This document shows positions 8,977 to 16,091 of a stretch of 64,000 bases of DNA, one piece after another; within the stretch, counting starts at the first letter, position 1; every line of letters begins with the position of its first letter. The notes under the pieces are model-generated. The model made no database searches. It was not told where the DNA came from and saw nothing but the letters and a program-made list of their open reading frames with translations. This DNA is from Paraliobacillus salinarum (GTDB taxonomy: Bacteria; Bacillota; Bacilli; Bacillales; Amphibacillaceae), in NCBI RefSeq assembly GCF_014083865.1, contig NZ_JACEFA010000002.1:186001-250000 (forward strand), given 5' to 3'. The position numbers were made by a program, and so were the translations under genes.

Positions 8977-9741
8977 TTAACTATACATTCTTAAGAACGT
9001 TTTTTTCTTCGGACGGATTGGTTCTTCTTCAATTATTATTTCTCCTCGGGTAACCGTTGTCGCATTTTCTGTGAATTGTGATGCTGTATCTTTACCAAAT
9101 GTTCGATAAACGGTTGCCATTGCTTCTTTTAAATAATAATCCTTATGGTTTGTTGCACCCGAAGCAATAAAATGAACGAGGTTGTATTCAATCATTTTGT
9201 TTATGAATTTACGTGTTTTATGTCCTTTCTTTCCTATAACGGTTTGTGCAGATACTTCAATGAGTGCACCATTTTTGACTAGTTCATACAGGACATCTAA
9301 TCGTTCGTTGATAATAATGTTTTTTTGCGGATCGGAAAAGATCGGCTTTATTCCTTTTAATTGTAAATCATAGATTAGTTGCATCGTGTAGTTGGGTAAG
9401 TGGTTTGTTGGTAAATCAATTAATAAATAACTAGAGGAGCGATTTAATTGTAGCCATTGATTTCTTTCTAGACCTTTTACAATGTCTCCGTGAAGGCGGA
9501 GATTCTGTCCTGGTAGAACGGTGAGTGGAATGTTGTATTCGATTAGCTTAGCGTTTAGGTTTTCCACTTTTGCTAAAACTTGATCAGCAGGATTGTGATG
9601 CTTACCATTTAAATGATTTGGGGTAGCTATTATCACCTCTACTCCTTGCTTGGCTGCTTGTTGTGCAATTTTAATACTATCTTGCATATGGCGCGCTCCA
9701 TGATCGGAATCTGTTAAAATATGAGTATGTATATCTATCAC
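8977..9741 (-). CDS. Degenerate paralogue of the PHP tyrosine phosphatase
   Basis: A 254-residue protein that aligns end to end with its neighbour (shared MIDIH, IPLTVLPGQ, LYELVKNGAL, HFIAS and the PKKK tail). It keeps HTH at residues 5-7 but several other metal ligands are changed: TPHH has become TPNH, VEFPS is IDLPT, VHPER is SDPQK and SDAHN is SGATN. It therefore probably cannot hold the full metal cluster and may be a pseudophosphatase, perhaps binding the kinase tail without cleaving. The reading frame is intact and has no stops, which argues against a simple pseudogene. It lies between the active phosphatase and the kinase gene and has its own downstream terminator. Confidence 0.85.
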   Translation of the reverse strand: MIDIHTHILTDSDHGARHMQDSIKIAQQAAKQGVEVIIATPNHLNGKHHNPADQVLAKVENLNAKLIEYNIPLTVLPGQNLRLHGDIVKGLERNQWLQLNRSSSYLLIDLPTNHLPNYTMQLIYDLQLKGIKPIFSDPQKNIIINERLDVLYELVKNGALIEVSAQTVIGKKGHKTRKFINKMIEYNLVHFIASGATNHKDYYLKEAMATVYRTFGKDTASQFTENATTVTRGEIIIEEEPIRPKKKTFLRMYS

Positions 9742-9916
9742 TAGTTCGAAAGCCTCCTATATATTATCACTAATTTAAGTTTTTAAGTAGATATTTTATA
9801 CTACCATCATATCATTTACTAGTTGTCGAAGGGATAGAAGCTTTGTCATATTGCGTTTTCTGTTTGACAGATTTTTCAGATGAGGATGAAGGACTATTTT
9901 TTGAAATAGGCATGAA

Positions 9917-9954
9917 AAAACGCCGAAATCTATAATGATAGAAATTCGGCGTTT
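9917..9954 (-). terminator. Terminator of the kinase operon
   Basis: AAAACGCCGAA and TTCGGCGTTTT form an 11-bp stem with A/T tracts on both sides, just past the stop of the kinase gene. Confidence 0.85.
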
Positions 9955-9986
9955 TATTTGTTGGTACGATAAGTTATGGATTTCAA

Positions 9987-10685
9987 TTAACCGCCATAAT
10001 AGTAATGGTAGTCAGATCCTTTTTTCATTTCGCGGTCATTTAGTACAGCACCTAGTAGTTTAGCTTTTGCTGGTTGTAATAGGTCGCGTGCTTTCTGAGC
10101 CGCTTCGTAATCTGTTTGCTTGCTTCGAAGTACTAAGATAGAGCCGTCACAAACGTTTGCTAGAATCTGTGCATCGGTGACTGCCAGTACAGGTGGCGTG
10201 TCAAATAGGATCATATCATAGTATTCACATGCGCGATCGACTACTCTTTGCATTGCTTTTGAACCTAGTAATTCAGACGGGTTAGGTGGAATCGGTCCAC
10301 AAGTTAGAATATCTAGTTCTGGTATATCGGTTTTGTTGATTGAATCTTCTAAGGTCGTTTCACCAACTAGAACGCTACTGAGACCGCGACGATTATCTAC
10401 ACGAAATGTATAGTGTACGGTCGGCTTACGCATATCACCATCGACAAGCAGTACTTTCTTCCCTTGTTGGGCGAACACAATTGCTAGATTGGCAACCGTT
10501 GATGATTTCCCCTCTGCCGGTGCTGATGAAGTTACTAATATTTTCTTCATTTCATCATCGATGGATGAGAATTGAAGGTTTGTTCTGATTGTTCGATATT
10601 GCTCAGATATCGGGGATTTCGGGTTTAATTTTGTAATTAAATGACGCATCGTTGTATTTCTCGTTTGCTTTTTCTTTTTAGCCAC
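9987..10685 (-). CDS. Tyrosine-protein kinase, BY-kinase catalytic subunit (YwqD/CapB/EpsB type)
   Basis: A cytoplasmic tyrosine autokinase that with its membrane modulator controls exopolysaccharide chain assembly. Visible motifs are Walker A (SSAPAEGKSS, about residue 50), Walker A' (LLVDGDMRKP), Walker B (MILFDTPPVL) and a C-terminal tyrosine cluster SDYHYYYGG, which is the autophosphorylation tail. I chose the GTG at 10685 because GAGGGGG lies 7 bases upstream and it overlaps the modulator stop by 8 bp, as usual for this pair; 232 residues results. A longer ORF starting upstream would overlap the modulator gene out of frame and is rejected. Confidence 0.94.
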   Translation of the reverse strand: MAKKKKQTRNTTMRHLITKLNPKSPISEQYRTIRTNLQFSSIDDEMKKILVTSSAPAEGKSSTVANLAIVFAQQGKKVLLVDGDMRKPTVHYTFRVDNRRGLSSVLVGETTLEDSINKTDIPELDILTCGPIPPNPSELLGSKAMQRVVDRACEYYDMILFDTPPVLAVTDAQILANVCDGSILVLRSKQTDYEAAQKARDLLQPAKAKLLGAVLNDREMKKGSDYHYYYGG

Positions 10686-11424
10686 TGAAAGTCCCCCTCT
10701 CTCGTTTCCGTATGCTTGGTGATTGGTACTCAATCGATGACAAGTCAGATTCCTTGATGTGTGCAATCGTACCGATTACTGCTAATCCTATTTTTTGTTC
10801 TACATCTTGTTCGGTTTTTAGTGTGTTATCCATGTATTCTAGTACAAAGGCTAACCCGATTCCTGCCATCGCTCCTACTACAAGTGCAATTGCGATGTTA
10901 AGTAATGGCTTTGGGCTAACTGGCGCTGGATCAGGTGCTAATTCCGCCTCAGATAGAATACTAACATTGTCTACGTTCATTAGATCATCAATGTCTTCTT
11001 GGAAAACTTCTACTGTTTTATTGGCTATGGCTACTGCTGTCGCTGGATCTGCATCTGTTGCGGTGACAGTAACTACTTGTGAATTCTGCTCACTATTGAC
11101 ATTGATTTTTTCTCTTAATTCTCCTGATGAGATTGTTAAGTCTAGTTCGTCAACAACTTTATCTAAAATTCGTGGACTACGAATCACTACGTTATATGTA
11201 TTGATAATCTCCACATTGGAACGAATCTCGTTAACATCTACACTGTTATTCTCTGATGATTTCTGATTCACAATGAATTGTGAACTAGATTGATAGGTTG
11301 GTGTAAGTAAGAAGTATGTAACTAGACCACTGATAAGTGCTGCTCCAAGAGTAAATATGACGATGAGGCCTATCCGCTTCTTTAACACCTCCATTATTTC
11401 TTTTAATGATATTGTTTCTTCCAT
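10678..11424 (-). CDS. BY-kinase modulator / Wzz-type chain-length determinant (YwqC/CapA/EpsA type)
   Basis: A 248-residue membrane protein with a helix at about 18-38, an extracellular Wzz domain containing the predicted mixed beta/alpha region, and a second helix at about 175-195 preceded by the proline motif APDPAPVSPKP. The cytoplasmic tail (after LEYMDNTLKTEQDVEQ) is what activates the kinase. It is the first gene of the kinase pair and overlaps it by 8 bp. Length and layout match B. subtilis YwqC. The promoter is just upstream on the minus strand. Confidence 0.92.
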   Translation of the reverse strand: MEETISLKEIMEVLKKRIGLIVIFTLGAALISGLVTYFLLTPTYQSSSQFIVNQKSSENNSVDVNEIRSNVEIINTYNVVIRSPRILDKVVDELDLTISSGELREKINVNSEQNSQVVTVTATDADPATAVAIANKTVEVFQEDIDDLMNVDNVSILSEAELAPDPAPVSPKPLLNIAIALVVGAMAGIGLAFVLEYMDNTLKTEQDVEQKIGLAVIGTIAHIKESDLSSIEYQSPSIRKRERGTFSG

Positions 11425-11487
11425 ACTTGCCGGTCCCCCTGCATGTTAATTATTGTTATTTTGATCTTTTTTACTCATACATTCGAA

Positions 11488-11496
11488 ATTATATCA
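11488..11496 (-). promoter_or_regulatory. Extended -10 element upstream of the modulator/kinase operon
   Basis: On the minus strand the sequence reads TGATATAAT, a consensus -10 hexamer with the TG extension; the -35 region is poor. It lies 64 bp upstream of the modulator ATG. Confidence 0.55.
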
Positions 11497-11606
11497 CATT
11501 GTTTTACTTTTTTGGATAGTATTTTTTTGGAGTGCAATATTTTTGTGGAAATTTGGAATGGGAGTTGGGATTTGGGAGTAGGAGTGTGAGTGTGGTTTCA
11601 AGGGTT

Positions 11607-11681
11607 GGGGCGTTGGGGTCAGACCCAAATGTCCCATTTTTCACCGGATTGGGACATTCGGGTCTGACCCCGTTGTCCCAT
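11607..11681. repeat. Palindromic repeat, locus 1 (two units, inverted pair)
   Basis: Unit a is 11607-11637 and unit b is 11651-11681. Each is a GC-rich imperfect palindrome with a GGGTCAGACCC or GGGTCTGACCC core and outer GGGACA/TGTCCC-type arms. The asymmetric core (TCAGA versus TCTGA) shows that the two units are in opposite orientation, separated by 13 bp. Confidence 0.95.
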
Positions 11682-11738
11682 TCGTGTGAGAATGTGTATA
11701 CTTATGTTAGATAAATTGATGGATAGGAGGAATTGGAA

Positions 11739-12293
11739 ATGACTAATGAATTGGATCGTAAGTCTGATTATTCAATTAATGAACAATTTACAAAACGATG
11801 GTCGCCAAGAGCATTTCGTGATGAGGAGGTTCCTGAAGAGCTAATATTTCGCACATTAGAAGCTGCACGTTGGGCACCTTCTAGTATGAATATTCAGCCA
11901 TGGCGTTTTATTGTTGCAAGAACAAAGGAAGATCGCGAGAAATTTCATTCATTTATTATGGAGGGTAACAGAGTGTGGTGTGAAAATGCACCCGTGCTTA
12001 TTTTATTTATTTCAGAGAAAAAGGGTGGCTCACACGCATTCGATACTGGAATATCTTTTGGATTCTTCGCGTTGCAAGCACTTGAGAATGGATTAGTTAC
12101 TCATCCGATGGGTGGATTTGACAAAGAAAAAGCACGTGATGTATTAGGTATTCCTGACAATTATCAATTACATGCCGTAGTTGCTCTAGGATATCAAGGA
12201 GATAAAGCTTCCTTATCCCCTGAATTACAAGAAAGAGAAACACCTTCCACACGAAGACCACTGAAAGAATCCATACACCAAGGAACGTTTTAA
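11739..12293 (+). CDS. Nitroreductase-family FMN oxidoreductase
   Basis: A 184-residue flavoprotein that transfers electrons from NAD(P)H to nitro or quinone substrates. Family signatures are the RWSPRAF segment near the N-terminus (FMN phosphate contacts), EAARWAPSSMNIQPWRFI, and the C-terminal ALGYQGD. The ATG at 11739 has ATAGGAGG 8 bases upstream and is preferred over the TTG at 11733. It is a single-gene unit flanked by palindromic repeats. Physiological substrate unknown. Confidence 0.92.
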   Translation: MTNELDRKSDYSINEQFTKRWSPRAFRDEEVPEELIFRTLEAARWAPSSMNIQPWRFIVARTKEDREKFHSFIMEGNRVWCENAPVLILFISEKKGGSHAFDTGISFGFFALQALENGLVTHPMGGFDKEKARDVLGIPDNYQLHAVVALGYQGDKASLSPELQERETPSTRRPLKESIHQGTF

Positions 12294-12300
12294 TCAGAGC

Positions 12301-12367
12301 GGGACATTGGGGTCAGACCCTTTTGTCCCGTTTTTTTGGGGCAGAAGGGTCTGACCCCAATGTCCCA
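12301..12367. repeat. Palindromic repeat, locus 2 (inverted pair)
   Basis: Unit a 12301-12329 starts 7 bases after the nitroreductase stop; unit b 12338-12367 is in opposite orientation after a run of T. As RNA the first unit plus T-run would act as a terminator. Confidence 0.95.
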
Positions 12368-12430
12368 TGTAAATATTGTTACATTTCGAAATCGTGACTT
12401 TTGTCTCTATTACATTTTTCCTAAAATAAG

Positions 12431-12458
12431 TTGGAATTTCGTTATATTTTGGTATAAT
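12431..12458 (+). promoter_or_regulatory. Sigma-A promoter of the riboswitch-EAL transcript
   Basis: TTGGAA at 12431 and TATAAT at 12453 with a 16-bp spacer, placing the start about 12465, just before the riboswitch. Confidence 0.75.
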
Positions 12459-12474
12459 ATATAGAAAATACATA

Positions 12475-12586
12475 TCCGGTTTACCGACAACGGCAAACTT
12501 ATCGAAAGGTAAGGACGCAAAGCGATGGGTCTAAAGTTTTGAATGTTTCAAAGCATTTTAATTCAATGATTGCCAAGCTACCGAAG
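12475..12586 (+). ncRNA. Cyclic di-GMP-I (GEMM-I) riboswitch
   Basis: Key conserved elements are in order: GGCAAAC (12492-12498), a P2 stem CTTATC/GGTAAG closed by a GAAA tetraloop, the hallmark GACGCAAAGC immediately after it, the tetraloop-receptor-like GGGTCTAAAG, a long P3 arm, and ATTGCCAAGCTACCG at the 3' side. This is the class I c-di-GMP aptamer. It lies between a promoter and an EAL phosphodiesterase gene and is followed by a terminator hairpin, so ligand binding probably sets transcription of an enzyme that destroys the ligand. Confidence 0.92.
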
Positions 12587-12598
12587 CACTCCATTGAA

Positions 12599-12637
12599 AA
12601 GGTGAACCCACTAGGTTAGGTGTGTTCATCTTTTTCA
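12599..12637 (+). terminator. Riboswitch expression-platform terminator
   Basis: AGGTGAAC pairs with GTTCATCT (one G-T pair) and is followed by TTTTTC. It separates the aptamer from the EAL gene by about 30 bp. Whether ligand favours or blocks it cannot be told by eye. Confidence 0.7.
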
Positions 12638-12670
12638 TTCATAAGGTATGATTAACAAGGAGTTGTGTAT

Positions 12671-13387
12671 ATGTTAATTGATACAGTGATTGAAGAAGAA
12701 AAATTCCACCACCATTTTCAACCTATTTTTTGTACGAATTCACAAGAGAAAATCGGTTATGAAGTTTTATTACGTTCTAATTTGCATGATAGTCCGTTAT
12801 ATACGTTTCAAGAGGCGAAGAAGGCTAACCGCTTGTACGATCTAGATACGATGTCTATAGAGAAAGCTGTAGCAACTTTTTGTTCATCAGTTATAAGCAA
12901 ATACAAAGCGGTACTGTTTTTGAATGTCTTCCCTTCTACCATTGTCCAACATAATTTCGAACATTTTCTTGAAAGTGTATTAGTAGATAACGAGATTAGC
13001 AAAGAACAAGTGGTGTTAGAAATTTCTGAATCAGAATTGATTGAAGATCCAGCATTATTTAAGAGACATATCATATGGTTAAAAAATCAAGGATATATGT
13101 TTGCCTTAGACGATGTCGGAAAAGGGTATGCTAATTTTGATATGTTGATCCATCTAGAGCCGGAATATATTAAGCTTGATCGGCTTTTTTCTGAGCGTTT
13201 AGATCAAACCAAAAAGAAACAAAATCTGATTCGTTTTTTTCTGCAATATTGTAGAGAGAATACTATCAACCTTATATTAGAGGGGGTGGAAACGAAAGAA
13301 GAGCTTCAAGTCGCTAAATCACTTGGCGTATCATACATACAAGGATTTTTGTTAGGTAGACCAAACAACATACAACATTGGGAATAA
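12671..13387 (+). CDS. EAL-domain cyclic di-GMP phosphodiesterase
   Basis: A stand-alone 238-residue EAL domain that hydrolyses c-di-GMP to pGpG in the cytoplasm. Catalytic elements appear intact: EVLLR in place of EALLR, FLNVFP, LEISESE, the DDVGKG loop (variant of DDFGTG), YIKLDR, LEGVET and QGFLLGRP. The ATG at 12671 has AAGGAG 8 bases upstream; the GTG at 12665 is too close to it. No GGDEF, PAS or membrane segment is present. Expression is under a c-di-GMP-I riboswitch, giving a feedback loop. The G-K-G in place of G-T-G in loop 6 may alter dimer or metal binding. Confidence 0.93.
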   Translation: MLIDTVIEEEKFHHHFQPIFCTNSQEKIGYEVLLRSNLHDSPLYTFQEAKKANRLYDLDTMSIEKAVATFCSSVISKYKAVLFLNVFPSTIVQHNFEHFLESVLVDNEISKEQVVLEISESELIEDPALFKRHIIWLKNQGYMFALDDVGKGYANFDMLIHLEPEYIKLDRLFSERLDQTKKKQNLIRFFLQYCRENTINLILEGVETKEELQVAKSLGVSYIQGFLLGRPNNIQHWE

Positions 13388-13392
13388 AATGA

Positions 13393-13417
13393 GCCAGCGG
13401 GTTCTGTCCTCGCTGGC
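13393..13417 (+). terminator. Terminator of the EAL gene
   Basis: GCCAGCG pairs with CGCTGGC, followed by CCATTTTTT, 5 bases after the stop codon. Confidence 0.85.
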
Positions 13418-13425
13418 CCATTTTT

Positions 13426-13456
13426 TGGGACAAAGGGGTCTGACCCCAATGTCCCA
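13426..13456. repeat. Palindromic repeat, locus 3 (single unit)
   Basis: One unit with the GGGGTCTGACCCC core and TGGGACA/TGTCCCA arms, 3' of the EAL terminator and 38 bp before the next gene. Confidence 0.95.
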
Positions 13457-13493
13457 AAATCGGTGACCATTTGTAGGAGAGGATGATTGTTTA

Positions 13494-14948
13494 ATGAGTA
13501 ATTTTTGTAAATCGTGTGGGAGAGAGTTAAAGGAGGGGGCACGTTTTTGTCCTGAATGTGGAACACCTGTTGCAGCTAAGGAAGAGCAAAAAGTTTCTGC
13601 TTCTGCGCCGGCATCTGAGCCAAAGGAATCTTTAATCGATCGGATAAAGCGCGCACCTAAGAAACAAAAAATTATTGCTGCTAGTGTAATTGCAATTATT
13701 ATTTTATTTGTAGGAACTTATCAAGTTGGCGCAATGCTGACTGACAAGGATCGTGTCGTTGATAAATTTGAAGAAGCACTCATTAATAAAGATGCTACGG
13801 CAATGAAAAAGTTAGTAGAATCTAGTGACAAGCAATTAAAAATTACCAAAGATGATATCAAGTCATTTATGAAGGTAATGGAAGATGTTCCGTCACAGCA
13901 ACAATATTTTATTGATGAATTAAATGCACAAAGTTTAGCTTATGAGTCGAATTATGAGCCAAACTTAAATAGTATTTTTTCATTAGTTAAAAAAGGAAAA
14001 ACCGCACTTATTTTCGATAAATATGTAATAGAAGTAATGCCCTTTTATGTTGAAGTTGGAACTAACATGAAAGATGCGCAAATTTTGTTGAATAATGACG
14101 AAGTTGCAACAAGTGATTCTAATGATTTTGTAAAAGAGATTGGTCCATTATTCCCTGGAGTTTATAGCGTATCTGCCAATTACAAAAACGATTACGCTGC
14201 ACTAGAAAACCAGGTTAATGTGAGTTTGCTTGACCCTTATACGCAAGCACAATACCTTGACTTGTCTTTATATGGTGAATATGTTTCTTTCGACATGGAG
14301 TATGAAGACATTGCGTCCGATATAACTTATTTTGTAAATGATAAAGAGATTGCACTTGATGATGAGGAAGAATTCGGTCCGGTTTCTATCGATGGATCAA
14401 TTGAGGCATACGGTAAATTGACTTTGCCATGGGGTGAAGTGACATCTAAGAAAACACCAATTGAAGGCATTTACACAGATTTAGAAGTACCTTTGCCTGT
14501 TTCCGAAGAAGTAGCAACTGAAATTATTAACACGATTCACACATACGGAGGAGAATTTTCAGCAGCATATAAAAATATGGACGCAGAAAAGTTCACCTCT
14601 GTGACTAAGTCATATAAAAATGATGAAGCTTCTGACATCGAATATATGCAGGATTATGATCGTCGATGGAAAGGAACCTATCAGAAGACGATTGTCGACT
14701 TAGAGAGTTTTTATGCTTTTGAGTATGACGGCAACTATGGCATAGAGGTTAATGCACAGTTACACTTCGCTGATTCCGCTTCTTATTACACAGATGATGA
14801 AGAAGTCGAAATAGAAGACGTCGCGGAAAATCTAGAAATTGAATTGCATTATGACCCAGAGAATAAAGCATGGCTCGTCAATGACATTAGCGAACTATGG
14901 GATTTCGAAGCAACAAACACAGAAGAAAGAACAGTTAAAACACAATAG
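13494..14948 (+). CDS. Zinc-ribbon membrane protein, TcaA/YvbJ-like
   Basis: A 484-residue protein. Residues 1-26 form a zinc ribbon (CKSCGRELKEGARFCPECG, four cysteines); a single membrane helix lies at about 60-78 and the rest is extracellular. The extracellular part is rich in beta-type segments and acidic residues, with repeated domains and a C-terminal NTF2-like-looking region, matching the layout of staphylococcal TcaA and B. subtilis YvbJ, which are linked to cell-wall antibiotic response. The cytoplasmic ribbon plus outer sensor domain suggests envelope sensing. Family call by architecture, not by detailed alignment. Confidence 0.72.
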   Translation: MSNFCKSCGRELKEGARFCPECGTPVAAKEEQKVSASAPASEPKESLIDRIKRAPKKQKIIAASVIAIIILFVGTYQVGAMLTDKDRVVDKFEEALINKDATAMKKLVESSDKQLKITKDDIKSFMKVMEDVPSQQQYFIDELNAQSLAYESNYEPNLNSIFSLVKKGKTALIFDKYVIEVMPFYVEVGTNMKDAQILLNNDEVATSDSNDFVKEIGPLFPGVYSVSANYKNDYAALENQVNVSLLDPYTQAQYLDLSLYGEYVSFDMEYEDIASDITYFVNDKEIALDDEEEFGPVSIDGSIEAYGKLTLPWGEVTSKKTPIEGIYTDLEVPLPVSEEVATEIINTIHTYGGEFSAAYKNMDAEKFTSVTKSYKNDEASDIEYMQDYDRRWKGTYQKTIVDLESFYAFEYDGNYGIEVNAQLHFADSASYYTDDEEVEIEDVAENLEIELHYDPENKAWLVNDISELWDFEATNTEERTVKTQ

Positions 14949-14962
14949 AGCAATGGAGTGGC

Positions 14963-14991
14963 GGGACATTGGGGTCAGACCCTTTTGTCCC
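14963..14991. repeat. Palindromic repeat, locus 4 (single unit)
   Basis: Core GGGGTCAGACCC with arms GGGACA/TGTCCC. Flanking GAGTG and CACTC extend the stem. It begins 14 bases after the stop codon of the TcaA-like gene. Confidence 0.95.
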
Positions 14992-15036
14992 ACTCTACTG
15001 ATTTAAATCAAGCTATAGAAAAGGGAGAGTGTTGTT

Positions 15037-15858
15037 ATGTATTGTAAAAATTGTCAGGCACCGTTAGAGACGGATGCGAAATTTTGTGTAAATTGTGGTG
15101 CGAAGGTTACGGAAACATCAAACCAAACAGAGGGAACTGTAGCTGAGCATGACCAGGTTGCGGCTACAAATGCTGGCATAAGCACAGAGAATAATCAAGG
15201 AACCTCAACTAATAGCAACACAGATAACAAAGCAACAGCGAATGAATATGTGGATCAAGGAAAAGAAGTAGCCAAAAAATATTGGAGCTTCCTACCTCAA
15301 GCAGTCTTGCATCCATACGCAACAAGTAAACGAGTGAATGAAGAAGGTATGATTAATGCTATTATCACACTAGTACTATTCTCATTATTTATTCCATTAT
15401 CCTCCTACATTGGCGTAAGCACTTATTTTAGAGCACCATTTTTCGACACAGTACTGAAGCCGTTTGTTATTATGCTCCTGTTCTTTGCATTATTGATCGC
15501 TGTGAAGTTCGGTGTAGCAAAACTTATGAAAGCAAATATCAGCTTTATTGGCGTGCTAGCACGCTTTGGAACATTAATGGTCGTACCAACAATTTTTGTT
15601 TTAGCGTCAATTATCTTCATGTTCCTAAGCAGTTATACATTTAGTGTATTATTGATGGTTTGTGCAATTAGTTTTGCATCTATTGCAAGTATGGCAACTA
15701 TTTTCTCTATTAAAGAAAAAGCTGTAGGCAGAGGCGGATTAGATGTGATTTACGGAGTGATTATCACATATGTCGCAATGATGATCATTTTATTTATTAT
15801 CGGTGACAGCATCATGGGCCGATTAATCGGTGACATTCAAAATAACCTATATTTCTAG
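15037..15858 (+). CDS. Zinc-ribbon multispanning membrane protein (Yip1/DUF6574-like)
   Basis: A 273-residue protein with an N-terminal zinc ribbon (CKNCQAPLETDAKFCVNCG), a low-complexity Asn/Thr/Gln/Glu linker to about residue 75, and five or six hydrophobic helices between about 105 and 260. This resembles zinc-ribbon plus Yip1-type proteins often found next to TcaA-like genes in Bacillaceae. It may form part of a membrane complex with its upstream neighbour, which also starts with a zinc ribbon, but no function is known. AAGGGAG precedes the ATG. Confidence 0.7.
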   Translation: MYCKNCQAPLETDAKFCVNCGAKVTETSNQTEGTVAEHDQVAATNAGISTENNQGTSTNSNTDNKATANEYVDQGKEVAKKYWSFLPQAVLHPYATSKRVNEEGMINAIITLVLFSLFIPLSSYIGVSTYFRAPFFDTVLKPFVIMLLFFALLIAVKFGVAKLMKANISFIGVLARFGTLMVVPTIFVLASIIFMFLSSYTFSVLLMVCAISFASIASMATIFSIKEKAVGRGGLDVIYGVIITYVAMMIILFIIGDSIMGRLIGDIQNNLYF

Positions 15859-15866
15859 TAAATATG

Positions 15867-15899
15867 CCATTGGGGTGAGCCCCGATGGTTTATTTTTTT
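15867..15899 (+). terminator. Terminator after the second zinc-ribbon gene
   Basis: CCATTGGGG pairs with CCCGATGG (one mismatch), followed by TTTATTTTTTT. Confidence 0.75.
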
Positions 15900-15920
15900 G
15901 AGGTATGTCGGCCTGATTGG

Positions 15921-15959
15921 AAAATGGGACATTGGGGACTGACCCCAATGTCCCATTTT
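15921..15959. repeat. Palindromic repeat, locus 5 (single unit, variant core)
   Basis: AAAATGGGACATTGGGG on one side and CCCCAATGTCCCATTTT on the other: a perfect 17-bp stem with ACTGA as loop. The core differs from the other units, which read TCAGA or TCTGA. Confidence 0.95.
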
Positions 15960-15976
15960 GTTTTTTTGTTTTGAGG

Positions 15977-15992
15977 TGTGATATAGCTCACA
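15977..15992 (+). promoter_or_regulatory. FNR-type operator upstream of nrdDG
   Basis: TGTGATATAGCTCACA is a perfect TGTGA-N6-TCACA palindrome, the consensus of Bacillus Fnr and other Crp/Fnr proteins. Its centre at 15984.5 is about 42 bases before a predicted start near 16027 that would use TAAACT (16015-16020) as -10. That is the class II activation spacing. Confidence 0.8.
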
Positions 15993-16091
15993 GTATTTTT
16001 CATTCCTTACGTGCTAAACTATCAAATAAATACTAGATATAGTAATTAGCGCGGTGCACGCGTACAATATATTGTAATAGGAGTGGATTTT

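Noticed and set aside
7891-9741. Recent exact duplication of the phosphatase gene
   Set aside because: The two proteins differ at many positions including active-site residues, so the copy is old, not a recent or assembly duplicate.
10712-11266. 184-residue plus-strand open frame
   Set aside because: It lies antisense to the well-supported Wzz-type modulator gene, has a serine/threonine-rich composition typical of shadow frames and no ribosome site.
12475-12640. T-box or lysine-type leader before the EAL gene
   Set aside because: The GGCAAAC, GAAA-loop and GACGCAAAGC pattern is specific for the c-di-GMP-I aptamer; no T-box sequence is present.
13306-13566. 86-residue minus-strand open frame over repeat locus 3
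   Set aside because: Covers a terminator, a palindrome and the ends of two real genes.
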